Assembly: GCA_963920635.1 (NCBI GenBank)
Contig: OY987299.1
Location: forward strand, 131,437,373 to 131,501,372
Length of the DNA stretch: 64,000 bases
Source: Pseudeuparius sepicola
Lineage: Eukaryota > Arthropoda > Insecta > Coleoptera > Anthribidae
Reading direction: 5' to 3'
Shown here: positions 10,629-20,868 of the stretch, piece by piece
Layout of the letters: the number at the start of each line of letters is the position of its first letter
Numbering within the stretch: position 1 is the first letter of the stretch
Program-made: the position numbers and the translations under genes
Notes under the pieces: generated by a model
The model's input: only the letters and a program-made list of their open reading frames with translations
Told to the model about the DNA's origin: nothing
The model's database searches: none

Positions 10629-12163
10629 GACTCTTTAAAATAAGGGGACCCAGCATGTCACAGTCTATCATATAAGAAAAGTGAAGCCTTGAGGGGAAGT
10701 TTGTTTTCTGTTGACTCCAAGGAGACCACAAGGGGGCTGATACAAGGTTATGTTACACGTCAGTGTCCAACCGGCACCGTCGCAATAACAAGGCCCGCCA
10801 GCTGAAAGCGATGAGTCATCCAAGGGAGGTGAGCCTAAGGCGCCAAATTCAAATTTCAAGATGTCAACTTGGTAAATTTGCTAAAAAAAACACTTTAAAA
10901 TGATTGTTTACATAATAATCTACGATTGTTTACATAATAATCTACGAGAGTGAAAGTCACATGTTCAAGGGCTTTTGGTGCATTTAGATATCTACCGGTA
11001 AAATTTTCGTAAATGCCAATTACATATTTCTTATTTGCCTGCCTAGATACAAGTAAATTCGAATAAATAAAACCATAAAACTTACTGATTTCAAGGTGGT
11101 TACGTTTAATCACGTAAAATTGTTAGGTATAACACTCTCCAACAGTCCAAACCAAAATCCTGGAAAACTATATAGGAACAAAATCTCTTTTGATGGCCTT
11201 AACCCACTTTTCCCTTAAAATGGGGTCTTTATGGAGGAAAAAGCGGACTCATTAGGACCGCCTTTGTAGTTTCCCTTGCAGTTGGGAACGGAACACGTCC
11301 ACGGCATGATTTAAATTAGTCCGAAACTATTGACACAACCTAAAACCTCTAAACTAAAATTGAACTTTAATCACTTTATTCTGAACCACTGCTGTTTTAC
11401 CACCTTATTAATAAAACTCCACGTCCTATATTACTAAAAAAACACAGTCCAACACACAACAAACGTTCTTTAAAACAGGAAAATCGCCAGACAAGTAAAC
11501 GTAAACAACTACAAAAAGCTACCTCCAGACCTCCCTGTGATGACGTAGTGACGTTTCGCGTCGCCAGCTGGCAGGCCTTTATCATTGCGACGGTGCCGGT
11601 CCAACTGCCATCAGGTTTTATGTGATATGCCAGTGCCATAGATTCTAAAGGAGGCAAAATATTTCCAATCATAATTCACAATTTTTAAGACTCAATGTAC
11701 AGCAGGTACCAGGTGGGTACGTGGTAACACGCATAATTTTAAACTTTTGTACAATACAAATTTTAATGTAAGTAATTACTCACATTTTGAGACAAAAATT
11801 ATTTAAAAATATTTATCACAATGACTGTTATTAGCATTTGCGCAAAAAGCCTAATAACGACAATTGAGAAAAGCCATTTTAAGGGTCAAAATGTTCAATC
11901 ACCACGCACGTGGTCAACTGTAAAATATATTTCTTTCATTTGACAGTTGCCACATTCTGCACTTGTATACACAAAATCGTCAAGTCTAATTTTTAGAAAT
12001 TATGGAAACCATTATTAATTTTTACTAACAACCAAAGTACCTGTTATATTCATAGATTCTGCAATAAAATGGCATACTTGGCATCACTGAGACCATTAGA
12101 ATGAGGAAGGAATAGGCCTCCCTTTGGAAAGAATAATCCTGGGTCCCCTTACTTTAAAGAGTC
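10629..12163. mobile_element. TIR element with GACTCTTTAAA ends, interrupted
   Basis: The left end (10629-10653, GACTCTTTAAAATAAGGGGA then cccag) and right end (12139-12163) are inverted repeats of 25 bp with one mismatch. The body carries no recognisable transposase. A second TIR element (10772-11598) sits inside it. A shorter relative at 31222-31439 has the same left end and shows the uninterrupted junction. No clear target duplication is visible at the outer ends. Confidence 0.75.
10772..11598. mobile_element. Nested TIR element with CGGCACCGTCGCAAT ends
   Basis: Inverted ends CGGCACCGTCGCAAT extend imperfectly to about 33 bp (through gccagctg). They are flanked by GTCCAAC on both sides (10765-10771 and 11599-11605), a target duplication of up to 7 bp. 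The related copy at 31222-31439 reads straight through this point (near 31356), confirming a clean insertion of 827 bp. Inside is a 22-bp direct duplication (gattgtttacataataatc and a few more bases, 10900 and 10924). No transposase is seen. Confidence 0.8.
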
Positions 12164-12189
12164 CCCGAGTAATACATTATTTTCTTTTA

Positions 12190-12700
12190 GTTGTTTATCG
12201 TGGGATGAGAAGACTTCACTAGCCTCGCGTACAAGACGGAGCAAATGAACCGATTCCTGGCCCAACAACAGCCTAGCGCTCTCCTAACAGTTATACACAT
12301 AAATCTAGTCGCTGAAGCGCATGCGTTTCGTTGTTTTCCACAAACGCCGGTATTAGTCAAATATGAAGCAAAGGCACGAGATGAATGGCCGCCGTCAAGC
12401 TGACATGTTTCGAAATATTGTTCCCACATTACGCCGACTGGCACGAATGGTACGAAACAAGAGCAAGACCTGCGCAAACGCTCGTACCTATTTGTTACTT
12501 TACAGTTGGGCCAGTGGAGACGATAGAGGATATTGTACCTATACTTGACGAAATTTTATTTTATTTCTTCGAAATTTGGCGGGAAAGCACTTATGATGCC
12601 ACAAGTGTTTTAAAAAGGCAATTTGGCAACATGGCGATACAACTGAAGTGTTATGAGTCATAACCTTATTCTGCAGTAAAATTTGAAATTTGGAAATTCA
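12190..12700 (+). other. Unassigned region with long overlapping open frames
   Basis: This 500-bp stretch is GC-richer than its neighbours up to about 12500. A frame of 92 codons starts at an ATG at 12385 (product MAAVKLTC..., acidic and helical in its second half, ending at 12663). A second frame upstream in another phase is open for about 65 codons and ends near 12404. Neither matches a family I know. They may be pieces of one decayed gene with a frameshift, perhaps from a retroelement, or simple compositional openness. Confidence 0.22.
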
Positions 12701-13139
12701 AACCTCAAAGGCCCAGACTAACGCCAGCCATACACGTAACGATATACTTGCACAAGTTTAGACTTGCACAAATATACAGTAACGTGTGTTGGAAGATTTT
12801 TGCGCAAATTCTAGACTTGTACAAGTCTTCAGAAAGTTTCAATTTTCGATTCCAGACTTGGGCAAGTTTACGTTTGCACAAGTTTACTTGAACGTGTGTG
12901 GCACCATTGCCCAGATGAACTCATTGACGTTCGTATGCACGTCTATTTGGTTTTTTTTGCTCCAAAATGAGTGACGAGACATGTGGAGTGCGAGAAAATT
13001 TGGAAGATTTTATAAATATCTAGAAATGAACTATGCCTATGGCAAGTAAAGAACAAAGATTACCACAATAGAGATAAAAAAAAACAACCGCTTATAACAA
13101 ATTAGTTGAAGTGTATTATAAAAAAATAGATCCAAGTGG

Positions 13140-13400
13140 TGATATGGCTCTTCACATAACAGTATCTTGCTTTATAATAAATGGCGTAATCATCGACAGA
13201 ACCTTTAAATAAGTGTCTTCGTCCATACGCAGATAGTTGTTATGCCAGTCTTTGGGTGCAAATTTCAGTTCAGTCAATAAATTGATGTGTGAATAATGTT
13301 CTCTTTTCATTAACCAGTCTTTACACCATATAGTTCGGTGTCTTTTAAAGTCTTTTCAGTTTTTTTGTAACACAAAACACAACTGCCTGCTCGACTGACT
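13140..13400 (-). pseudogene. HARBI1-like (PIF/Harbinger) transposase N-terminal remnant
   Basis: Read on the minus strand from about 13345 to 13141, a frame gives RTIWCKDWLMKR, then INLLTELKF, DWHNNYLRMDEDTYLKVLSM, ITPFIIKQDTVM and, after an in-frame TGA, RAISPLG. This matches the N-terminal helix region of HARBI1-type DDE nucleases of insects (known pattern: RxxWxxxWLxxR, then the RM block, then P-I-KQDTxMRxAI). The TGA replaces the usual Arg codon after QDTVM, as expected from CGA to TGA decay. A frameshift separates it from upstream residues near 13345-13400. No catalytic DDE part remains. Confidence 0.7.
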
Positions 13401-13407
13401 TTCTCAT

Positions 13408-13742
13408 CAAATAAATTAAAAGTAAAAAAATATTTTTTAAAAAAGCTTTTATTTAAATGCGCTAAAAAGAATAAAATAATCTTTTCTTTTAAAACTTTTA
13501 CTATCAACTTATAACGTCATTCCACAATTTATATGATATAAAAGCTTGTCGCGAGATTTAAGTAGTGGTATTTACTTAGTTTGAAAACTTAAATCTCGCG
13601 ACAAGCTTTTATATCATATAAATTGTGGAATGACGTTATAAGTTGATAGTAAAAGTTTTAAAAGAAAAGATTATTTTATTCTTTTTAGCGCATTTAAATA
13701 AAAGCTTTTTTTAAAAATATTTTTTTACTTTTAATTTATTTT
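13408..13742. repeat. 156-bp-arm inverted repeat (hairpin) with 23-nt loop
   Basis: Arms 13408-13563 and 13587-13742 are almost perfect reverse complements (small A/T-run differences only), with a 23-nt loop (13564-13586). The left arm abuts the Harbinger-like coding remnant, so the right arm looks like an inverted duplication of that element's 5' leader. A transcript across it would form a long dsRNA hairpin. Confidence 0.92.
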
Positions 13743-13864
13743 GTAATTTTTAGTTTGGCCAGGTGTCTGAGTCTATTCATCTCAGTTAACGCATCATTGT
13801 TGCAAGGTCGTTTGCCGGTTAGTTTAGAACAGTCTAGCTCTTCAATGAGGAGACCTTCTAATGA

Positions 13865-14093
13865 CCATCTTGGGTGTTCCGCCATGTTGGATTTAGAATG
13901 ACGTCACACATATAATCATGCATTGTCATCCAAATTAAACGTGTGTACAAAATTTCAGCTCGATCGGTTGAAATTTAACTAGTCCGCCATCTTGGGTGAT
14001 CCGCCATGTTGGATTTAGAATGACGTCACACATATAATCATGCATTGTCATCCAAATTAAACGTGTGTACAAAATTTCAGCTCGATCGGTTGA
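13865..14093. repeat. 122-bp direct repeat, two units
   Basis: Units start at 13865 and 13987. Both contain ccgccatgttggatttagaa, tgacgtcacacatataatc, and aatttcagctcgatcggttg and differ mainly at their ends. The structure resembles a repeated 3' untranslated region of a non-LTR element. Confidence 0.88.
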
Positions 14094-14136
14094 AGATATC
14101 TGCTTCAAAATTGAGTTGCAAGATTCCACCCGAACA

Positions 14137-14190
14137 AATTACATACATACATACATACATACATACATTGCAAGTTAAATAAAAGCTTTT
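14137..14190. repeat. (ACAT)n tract with AAATAAAAGCTTTT tail
   Basis: About seven ACAT units (14138-14166) precede ttgcaagttaaataaaagct. A microsatellite plus a short fixed tail is the usual 3' end of some insect RTE-like LINEs and SINEs; the attribution is inference. Confidence 0.6.
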
Positions 14191-14299
14191 AAAATGATGT
14201 TGTTCAAGTATACTTGTGCCGTCTGTGCTCTCTACCGAATGATGTGTGTTTGCGCAAGTCTAAACTTGCGCAAGTATATCGTTACGTGTATGGCCGCCA

Positions 14300-15085
14300 T
14301 TAGGATGCCCTGTGAAACCACATTTAGCCAAGAAGTATTTTTTCGTATATTCAGTCGCGTTTTTCTGCAAAATTTGTTGTCAAGGTTGAGCTTATAGGTA
14401 CGAAATTCGGACTCTATTTTCTAAGCACTATGACGCCTTCATAAAAGCGCTTTCAAGAGGGTCCTTAGCCCCAAGTTCTCCATTTATTAATAACTCATGA
14501 CACTTCACTATTATCTACTACAACCTAGGTACACAGCATGTACAGGGTGGTCAGATAAGAATGCAAAGTGCTGTATCTCGGAAACTATTCGTCGTAGAGA
14601 CTTGCGGTAAAATTTTTTTAGAATAAAGTGGCCAAGAGAAAAACCTGGAAAATATTTTCAGATTTCCAAGATAGTCACCAGGGAGCGTAACCGCCATCTT
14701 AAACTTTTAAAGTGATTTTTCACTTATAATCTCCCTAGAGCATGAATTATTTCCGGAATTTTAATTCAAGCTCGCGGGAGATTCGGTACGAAAATTGCAT
14801 GTCAAAACTATTTGAATATACAATTAAATTGGTGACATATGGTGACTGGTGTCATTGTTGTATAGGAGGGAGATTTCCACTTATTAATCTTACAGCTAGG
14901 TGCTTATGGGAGGGTGATTTCCGAAAAAATACACAAGTTGCCATGGCAACGTTAAGAAATGCTTGTGTTTTATTGGTTGTACCTTGTCGACATGAAATTT
15001 TCACTGAAATCCACCTACACTCTATTCATACTAAACGCAAGAAAAACATAAACACAAGTTGTTCCATGCCTAGAGCGTGATACGC
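14300..15085. other. Repeat-like non-coding DNA with CAGGGTGGTCAGATAAG end
   Basis: At 14541 a TACAGGGTGGTC end of the TACAGGG type begins, but no matching right end was found. A 112-codon frame at 14742-15080 has no domain and lies in repeat-like sequence, so I do not call it a gene. Confidence 0.4.
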
Positions 15086-15920
15086 ACGTGATCGGCTTGC
15101 TATTGGCTAGACGGCAATAAAGTTTTAACCGACGTGCGAGTGCAGGGAGTCGGTGATTGTTACAGAGATGTATTGAGTTGCAAGTGGACTTTTATTTTTT
15201 TTCGATATAATTATTTCGATGTTTATTAATCGTTGGAGCTACGATTACATTTTCAAGAAGTCTAGGTGTGCCATAAAAGTTTGTTTTTAAAGTTCCTAAT
15301 ACTGAGGCATATTATTTTAATATTTTATATTATAAAATTTCTAGAGATCGTCCTTAATGCGGCCCTGCCTCACATTAGCCCTCAGAATTGTTCACGTGAT
15401 TCCATCGTGTAAATGTTACCGGCTACTTGCATTTAAGTTGAATAGAGTTTAGTAATGTTACGAAAATAATATATGCTTTTTAAAGGCAAGCTTTATTAGA
15501 GTAATTTTTGTTTAACATTTTTTGATATATCTATTAAAATAAAGTGGTGGGGAGTGATTCAATGTTTTTTTAAATAAACAGCTGTAACTCCTAAATGACT
15601 GAACGGATTTTAACAAGCTTGGTCTCGTTGGAAAAAGCATTTATTCGTCCATCAAACCTATCTTATCCGTGATATGTCTAAGTCTCAGTGATGCCTCTAG
15701 AGCGCGTTTTTTGATATAATAAGAAAAAATAGGCTAGTGAAAACCGTATCTCGATATCCTATTCCTAGCTGAAAATATCAAAGAAAGAAAATTTAGTTTT
15801 ATATCAAAAAATTTTAAAAAGACGGTGTTACACCGGTATTTATTCTTATTTGTCTTTTTTTAAGATTTAATGATAAACTTTCATAATTTTATCATTTTCT
15901 AATTATAATTATGGTTATAG
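15086..15920. other. AT-rich DNA, no gene seen
   Basis: No open frame, hairpin or window repeat recognised. The segment around 15540-15800 has the look of an old element (ctgtaactcctaaatgactg, acggattttaacaagcttgg) but I could not find its ends. Confidence 0.4.
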
Positions 15921-15927
15921 TTTCTAA

Positions 15928-16230
15928 TTAGGTACGCTCTTCTTTGATAAGCTTCAATAATTTTGTTGCTGTTTGCATTCCTTCGGTTAATTCTATTTGT
16001 TCCAGAAATGCGGCTCCCTTCGTCATAGGTATAGAGAATTAATATGTCTCCATTTTCCTCATCTCCGCATGAGTTACTTCTTGAACCGGAATTAATTTCT
16101 TTGGTGGTATTAGCAATTTTGACTCTATACTGCTTCTTCGGTTAGGTCGCCACTTTTCGCGTTCTCTAAGGCATTTTTTGATCTCGTAAATATGAAAACG
16201 AAAATCTATTAACCGTACAAAATATAAAAG
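15928..16230 (-). pseudogene. Decayed open frame of unknown origin
   Basis: On the minus strand one phase stays open from about 16230 to a TAA at 15928-15930, with a single internal TAA near 16043. It reads DFRFHIYEIKKCLREREKW and later LEQIELTEGMQTATKLLKLI; it is Lys/Glu-rich with helical character and no start codon at its head. Openness over about 100 codons in 65% AT DNA is unlikely by chance, so this is probably the 3' part of a decayed gene or transposon ORF. I do not recognise the family. Confidence 0.4.
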
Positions 16231-16289
16231 AAAAAATCGCGATTAAAAACTAAAAACCACTCAAAAAAGCATGCCACGGTGACTTTCAT

Positions 16290-16892
16290 GATTTTTCTTG
16301 AAATCGGCAGTAAAGTGTCCCAAAATCGTCATTAAAAGCACAGAAATCGTACAATAATGGGCTACATTATTGAACGATTTTTTCAATAAGTAGGCGAGAT
16401 GTAAACATCAAACGTCAGACGCGGAGAAATCGCCCGTCAAAAGTGACCAAATATTCAAAACCCGGCCGATAAAGGCTCATTTAACTTTTCGTACACATTG
16501 CGAAATTGTTTCCTATAGAAGCGCAATCCTTCAGTATACATATTTTAGTAAATTTGAATATCAATAGATTTGTTGTGTAGGCTGCACAAGAAGCAGCAGT
16601 TTGGTTTTTCTGTACGAAGATGCCGTGTCTTGTCTTACTTGACCTAAGTAGAGCGATCGTCAAAGTGAAGCAACGCGCGTAGTCGGTTCATGGACGGGTA
16701 TTATTATTTTCTTGCCTAATAAAACATTTTTTTCCGATTTCAAAAAAAATATAATATGTACCTCGGCACCGAAGTTCTTTTTATGACTCATGTGGTTTAT
16801 TTGCCTCGGCCAGAGGCCTCGGCAACTAAATTCCACATGAGTCATAAAAAGTTGAACTTCAGTGCCTTGGTACATAAATAACTATTACCGGC
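16290..16892. repeat. Family E repeat, uninterrupted copy
   Basis: It matches 3899-4107, 7632-8929 and, inverted, 27545-27990, and ends with a 116-bp hairpin (16758-16873). This copy shows the element without the LINE-bearing insertion found at 8104-8831. Confidence 0.78.
16758..16873. repeat. Terminal hairpin of family E
   Basis: Arms gtacctcggcaccgaagttc and gaacttcagtgccttggtac close a 116-bp stem with an inner pair around gcctcggc/gcctcggc-like sequence. The same hairpin, split by an insertion, is at 8060-8898. Confidence 0.85.
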
Positions 16893-17079
16893 GCCTTCAA
16901 AAAAGTATCATTCATACACTATACAAAAATTTAAACAAGGAATAAAGTACCCACCATTCAAACTGCCAATATAGGGTTAAAAATGGCGGCGAATTTCAAC
17001 TCTTTTCGTTCCCTGCGCCTTGCCGTGCGCAATAGGGCCAAAATCGGTATATGTTATTTATGTTAATATATACAGGCAC

Positions 17080-17490
17080 AGCTTACCAGCTATGTGGTAC
17101 ACACTTTTGCAGTTTTATCCCACGAATTTCGGTAGACGTAAATATCGGATTAATCCATGAAAGCATCAAATTTTGGCAAATTATCGGATTGCCATTTCAC
17201 GTAATCCTTGTCCATGATAATCTACCTACACTACACAACTAACAACACGATACAAACAATATAATAATAAATAAGAATAACACTTGTAATAAATGGCGCA
17301 GATATCTACTAACGTTTTGATTGAGCGGCATACGGAATGACACTTAGCATGACTGTACGTCGGGGGTCGCGGCTTGGGTGGACTGGTGGCGTTGCCACAT
17401 ACGAGAATATATCCGCATTATTGAAGTCGGAATATTCATCGTATTTGTTCCGTATACACCTATTCTAACCAGAGTGTCACGTGACACCCG
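17080..17490. repeat. Family L dispersed repeat
   Basis: Matches 61690-62095 in the same orientation: ttttatcccacgaatttcgg, aatccttgtccat, attgagcggcat, gtggcgttgc and tgtcacgtgaca occur in the same order. About 80% similar by eye. Non-coding. Confidence 0.8.
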
Positions 17491-17559
17491 AGATGGCAGT
17501 AATTTCTTTGGAATGATTTCAGTCAGAAACGAAGACACTGCCGACTCTCCCTCGCTCTT

Positions 17560-17910
17560 ATAAAAACGCTTCGACAGGCCGGAATCGAAATTCCCGTGAG
17601 ATCGCGCCGATTTTCCGGCGATCGCCGCTATGACCCAGCCTCCGCCTGGTACCTGCTGTGGGCGCGCCCTTGAACCCCCGGTCGAACCCGATCCTCTCGG
17701 CACCGCCCTACGGGAAGTTCCCAGCCTTTCCACGGGACGGGGCACAGACAGACAAACCGGATGCGAACACCTGCCGCGGGTAAATACGCTGGCGCGATGC
17801 CTGGAACGGCTTTCGGATGTTTATCCGAGCACTTGTTAAATGGTTGTTTGACAAGCCTTCAAGATCTAAATCTTCCTATAAGCGTTGAGTGAAGGAATAC
17901 GAAGAAACGC
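17560..17910. other. GC-rich island, non-repetitive
   Basis: About 300 bp of GC-rich sequence that I cannot match elsewhere in the window. It contains one CACCTG (17768-17773), the Snail-type E-box. Open frames on both strands here are compositional. This is a candidate regulatory element. Confidence 0.4.
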
Positions 17911-17959
17911 AACGACTGTCAAATCTCAACGCCAACAATGTATGAACAGGGTCCGAGAA

Positions 17960-18563
17960 CAATGAAATAGTATATTTCGTTACGAGTCTGGAAATAAAGA
18001 TTTTTACGTGCGCGCGTGACAAGTTCCCGTGTGAGGCGCAGCCGAACACGGGAAGTCATGCAAGCACGGAAAAATCTATTTCTGGACGTGTAATGAACTA
18101 TATTTTTTTATTATACTTCTTTGAAAACGGAAACTTAAAACATTTTATCGGCATATTATAATAAATTTAATTGGCAAAAACAATGCAGACAATATTGGTA
18201 TGTATGATGCATTTCCATGGTTACTCTCAAATTATTTCAAAGGTACTTTGTTGTAAATTAGTTATTGTCAGATAAGGTGAATAAAACGTCAAAACTATTA
18301 CAGAAATGTATCTAAATATTGAAACACTTACGAATTAAAGTACAAAATAGGTATATGTTAAATATCAGAGAGCATATAGAGTTTCTTAAATTTAGTTTAC
18401 TTTGCTGTATATTTCTATTTTAAAGCCATATATTCGGTATTTTTATTCAACGCACGGAAAGTTTTTCCATGCGCTGTTTCCGTGCGCTAGCCCGAAAAAC
18501 CCCATCTTTCATTATTGCTAAAACAGATGAAAATAAGGTGTTTTCAAAGAAGTATAATAAAAA
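17960..18563. mobile_element. Family F fold-back element, copy 1
   Basis: The left part is a hairpin: gagtctggaaataaagattt (17980) is the imperfect inverse of aaatctatttctggacgtg (18072), with cccgtgtgaggcgcagccga near the loop. The right part is bounded by ttattatacttctttgaaaac (18110) and its inverse (18540-18563). Copies lie at 62636-63265 (same orientation) and 49836-50577 (inverted). No protein is encoded. Confidence 0.8.
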
Positions 18564-18649
18564 TGGTATTACCGTTGGACAGTTGAGTGAAGGAATGTAA
18601 TAATCTCTACCCAACAAACATTATCAAACTTGAAATTAATTTTTACTAC

Positions 18650-19760
18650 CCAACTAGTCAGAAATTTATTTCGACCTAACCAGTTTACCTCTATAAGAGG
18701 TAAAAAATTAGAAAGTTGGGAATTAATTCGAAGTAATTTTTAAGTTGAAAATAGGTAATATATAGTAAAAAATATTTCTGTATACCTATTATAAGAAGGT
18801 AGGGTATATTACTTCGAAAAAACTGGCGCGTCTCATAAATGTTGTGTACCACCAAAGATATATACGTACCACCTATACCTATTTACAAAAATTTTGTATT
18901 ATTTTTCCTCATTTTCAAAAATTTATATTAACAAGGTTCGAACAGGACAAGAAACCATGCCAACCAAACCCTTTTGGTGTCTCAAAGTGTGACTTTTTTC
19001 ATATTTTGAAAAATAATTGTCTCTCTAGGTAAATAATGATAATAAAAAAAACACCTAAGTAAATAATGAAACATTTTCTATATGACATTTAAAAATTATT
19101 TTCATTTTGTCAGCTTGACAACTAAACCCCAGGCTAAATCTATTGAAATATGTAAAATATATGGCAATATTTAGATGTTAGTAGTAAAAAAATTCTATAT
19201 ATACACTTCGGTTGAGAAGGCCATTATTTACCTCGCATATTATATCCTTCGGCGCTACGCGCCTCAGGATATAAAGATGCTCGGTAAATAATGGCTCACT
19301 TCTCAACCTAAGTGTATAATATACTATTGACCAAACCAGTTTACCTCTATAAGAGGTAAGGAATTGGAAAGTTGCAATTAATTCGAAGTAATTTTTAAGT
19401 TAAAAATAAGTAATATCCATGGATCTAAGTGTATACTACCTATACTATTGACCAAACCAGTTTACTTCTATAAGAGGTAAGAAATTGGAAAGTTGGCAAT
19501 TAATTCGAAGTAATTTTTAAGTTAAAAATAGGTAATAATAATAGTAAAAATATTTCTGTATATTATAGAAAAAACTGGCGCGTCTCATAAATGTTGTGTA
19601 CCACCTAGCTATTTACAAAAGTTTTGTATTATTTTTCCTCATTTTCAAAAATTTATATTAACAAGGTTCGAACAGGACAAGAAAACATGCCAACCAAACC
19701 TTTTTGGTGTCTCAAAGTGTGACTTATTCATATTTTGAAAAATAATTGCATAAACTATTA
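18650..19760. repeat. Degenerate direct repeats, about 750-bp spacing
   Basis: The block aaccagtttacctctataag recurs at about 18678, 19334 and 19455, each followed by aattaattcgaagtaatttt. The block ctggcgcgtctcataaatgt recurs at 18823 and 19573, followed by aaggttcgaacaggacaag at 18933 and 19662. The pattern is a diverged tandem duplication with a hairpin element (19200-19318) between the units. Confidence 0.78.
19200..19318. repeat. 119-bp hairpin element, copy 1
   Basis: Nearly the whole length folds: tatacacttcggttgagaag pairs with cttctcaacctaagtgtata, and the centre is cggcgctacgcgcc. A second copy in the opposite orientation is at 25841-25959. The flanking 140 bp (19060-19199) are also shared with 27387-27535, where they are separated from the hairpin by an inserted transposon. 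Confidence 0.9.
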
Positions 19761-20116
19761 ATCATTTTGATTTCAAGATGGTGGACATCGTTGTTTGATT
19801 GATAAAAAATAAATTTTTCCGGGAAAAGTAACCACGAATTTTGAAAAAAATATTAAAGAATAACGTGAACAACAAGTTAGAATAAATGTCCTTTTTGGTA
19901 AAAAATAGTGAGATTATTACCTTGTTTGTACATGCGTATTTTACAATATTTTAGTTGACAACATTGCCAGGTAACCACGAGATTAAGAAACTTACATCAC
20001 ATTTATATATAGCATCTAATAATGTTATACAGGGTTTCCCAACGAAGACTTGCCCCCCCCCCCAAATTAGAAAACCTAAAAATATTTGAAAATTCGCCGA
20101 GACCCGTCGATTTTTA

Positions 20117-20868
20117 ACAGACTTCAAAAAGAGGAGGTTATCAATTCGGTTGTATTTTTTTTATGTTTGTTACCTCAGAATTCCGTTATTTATAAACCTA
20201 TTTGGACAATTCTTTCTTATTTGAAAGGGTATACCTACAGAATGGTCCCTCCACCCCTAAGGGTGGACAAAAATAGGGGTGAAATTTCATATTGAATCGA
20301 TTTCTATGATTCTCTTTTTATTATTATTATTACAAAGGGATTACTTTAGGAATGGCCCCATGTCCTGATATCCTGGATACCCGGGATCTGAGTGATTGTT
20401 CCCCGTAGATTAAAAAAATAATAATTCACTAAAAAATAAGAAATAAAAAAAATTTAACAAAAAAATTAAAACCGACTTCAAAAATTTGCCCGTATGCACA
20501 CTCCACTAAAAAAAAAAAAACAAAAAATAACACCGACTTCACAAATTTGCCCGTATGCACATTTCAACTAAAATTTTAGAAATATTTTTCTCTTTCTAAA
20601 TTGAGTTATCTTTGGAGTCGGTGACAGTCAAGGCAAGGAATTTAAATCTATTTAGACATGAATACTTCATATCCTACATACATCATAACTTACTGTCACC
20701 GACTCCAAAAACTCAATTTAGAAAGAGAAAAATATTTCTAAAATTTTTGTTGAAATGTGCATACGGGCAAATTTGCGAAGTCGGTGTTATTTTTTGTATT
20801 TTTAGTGGAGTGTGCATACGGGCAAATTTTTGAAGTCGGTTTTAATTTATTTGTTAAAAAAATTTTTT
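20117..20868. repeat. CGACTTCAAA repeat inserted in the fold-back element
   Basis: Comparison with 44193-44205 (gtcgatttttgtttttgggg) shows extra DNA here between cgatttttaacagact and tttgttcttggggggagc. The insert matches 1330-2131 (inverted cgacttca blocks at 20473, 20535 and near 20775, 20835). Confidence 0.75.
20355..20425 (+). repeat. LINE 3' terminus
   Basis: ggatacccgggatctgagtg followed by gttccccg and an A-rich tail matches the 3' end of the LINE fragment at 8446-8540 (minus). Only the last 70 bp or so remain. Confidence 0.65.

Larger units (their letters stand above)
12727..14294. mobile_element. TIR element with GCCATACACG ends and subterminal CAAGT palindromes
   Basis: Left end GCCATACACGTAACGATATA and the right end (inverse, finishing at 14294) share about 40 bp with two mismatches. 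CGCCA flanks both ends (12722-12726, 14295-14299), a 5-bp target duplication. The subterminal regions hold repeated ACTTG-NN-CAAGT palindromes: at least four in 12744-12905 and at least one in 14190-14275, a layout typical of transposase-binding sites. Inside are a HARBI1-like remnant, a large hairpin and a LINE/SINE-like tail. The 5-bp duplication does not fit the 3-bp sites of PIF/Harbinger, so the transposase remnant may belong to a separate inserted element. Confidence 0.7.

Noticed and set aside
14742..15080. 112-codon frame
   Set aside because: Lies in repeat-like DNA with no recognisable domain.
17344..17745. 133-codon minus-strand frame
   Set aside because: It spans the border of a dispersed repeat and a GC-rich island; open by composition, no domain.
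18930..18960. tRNA B-box-like ggttcgaac at 18933 and 19665
   Set aside because: No A box or cloverleaf around it; it sits in a diverged tandem repeat.
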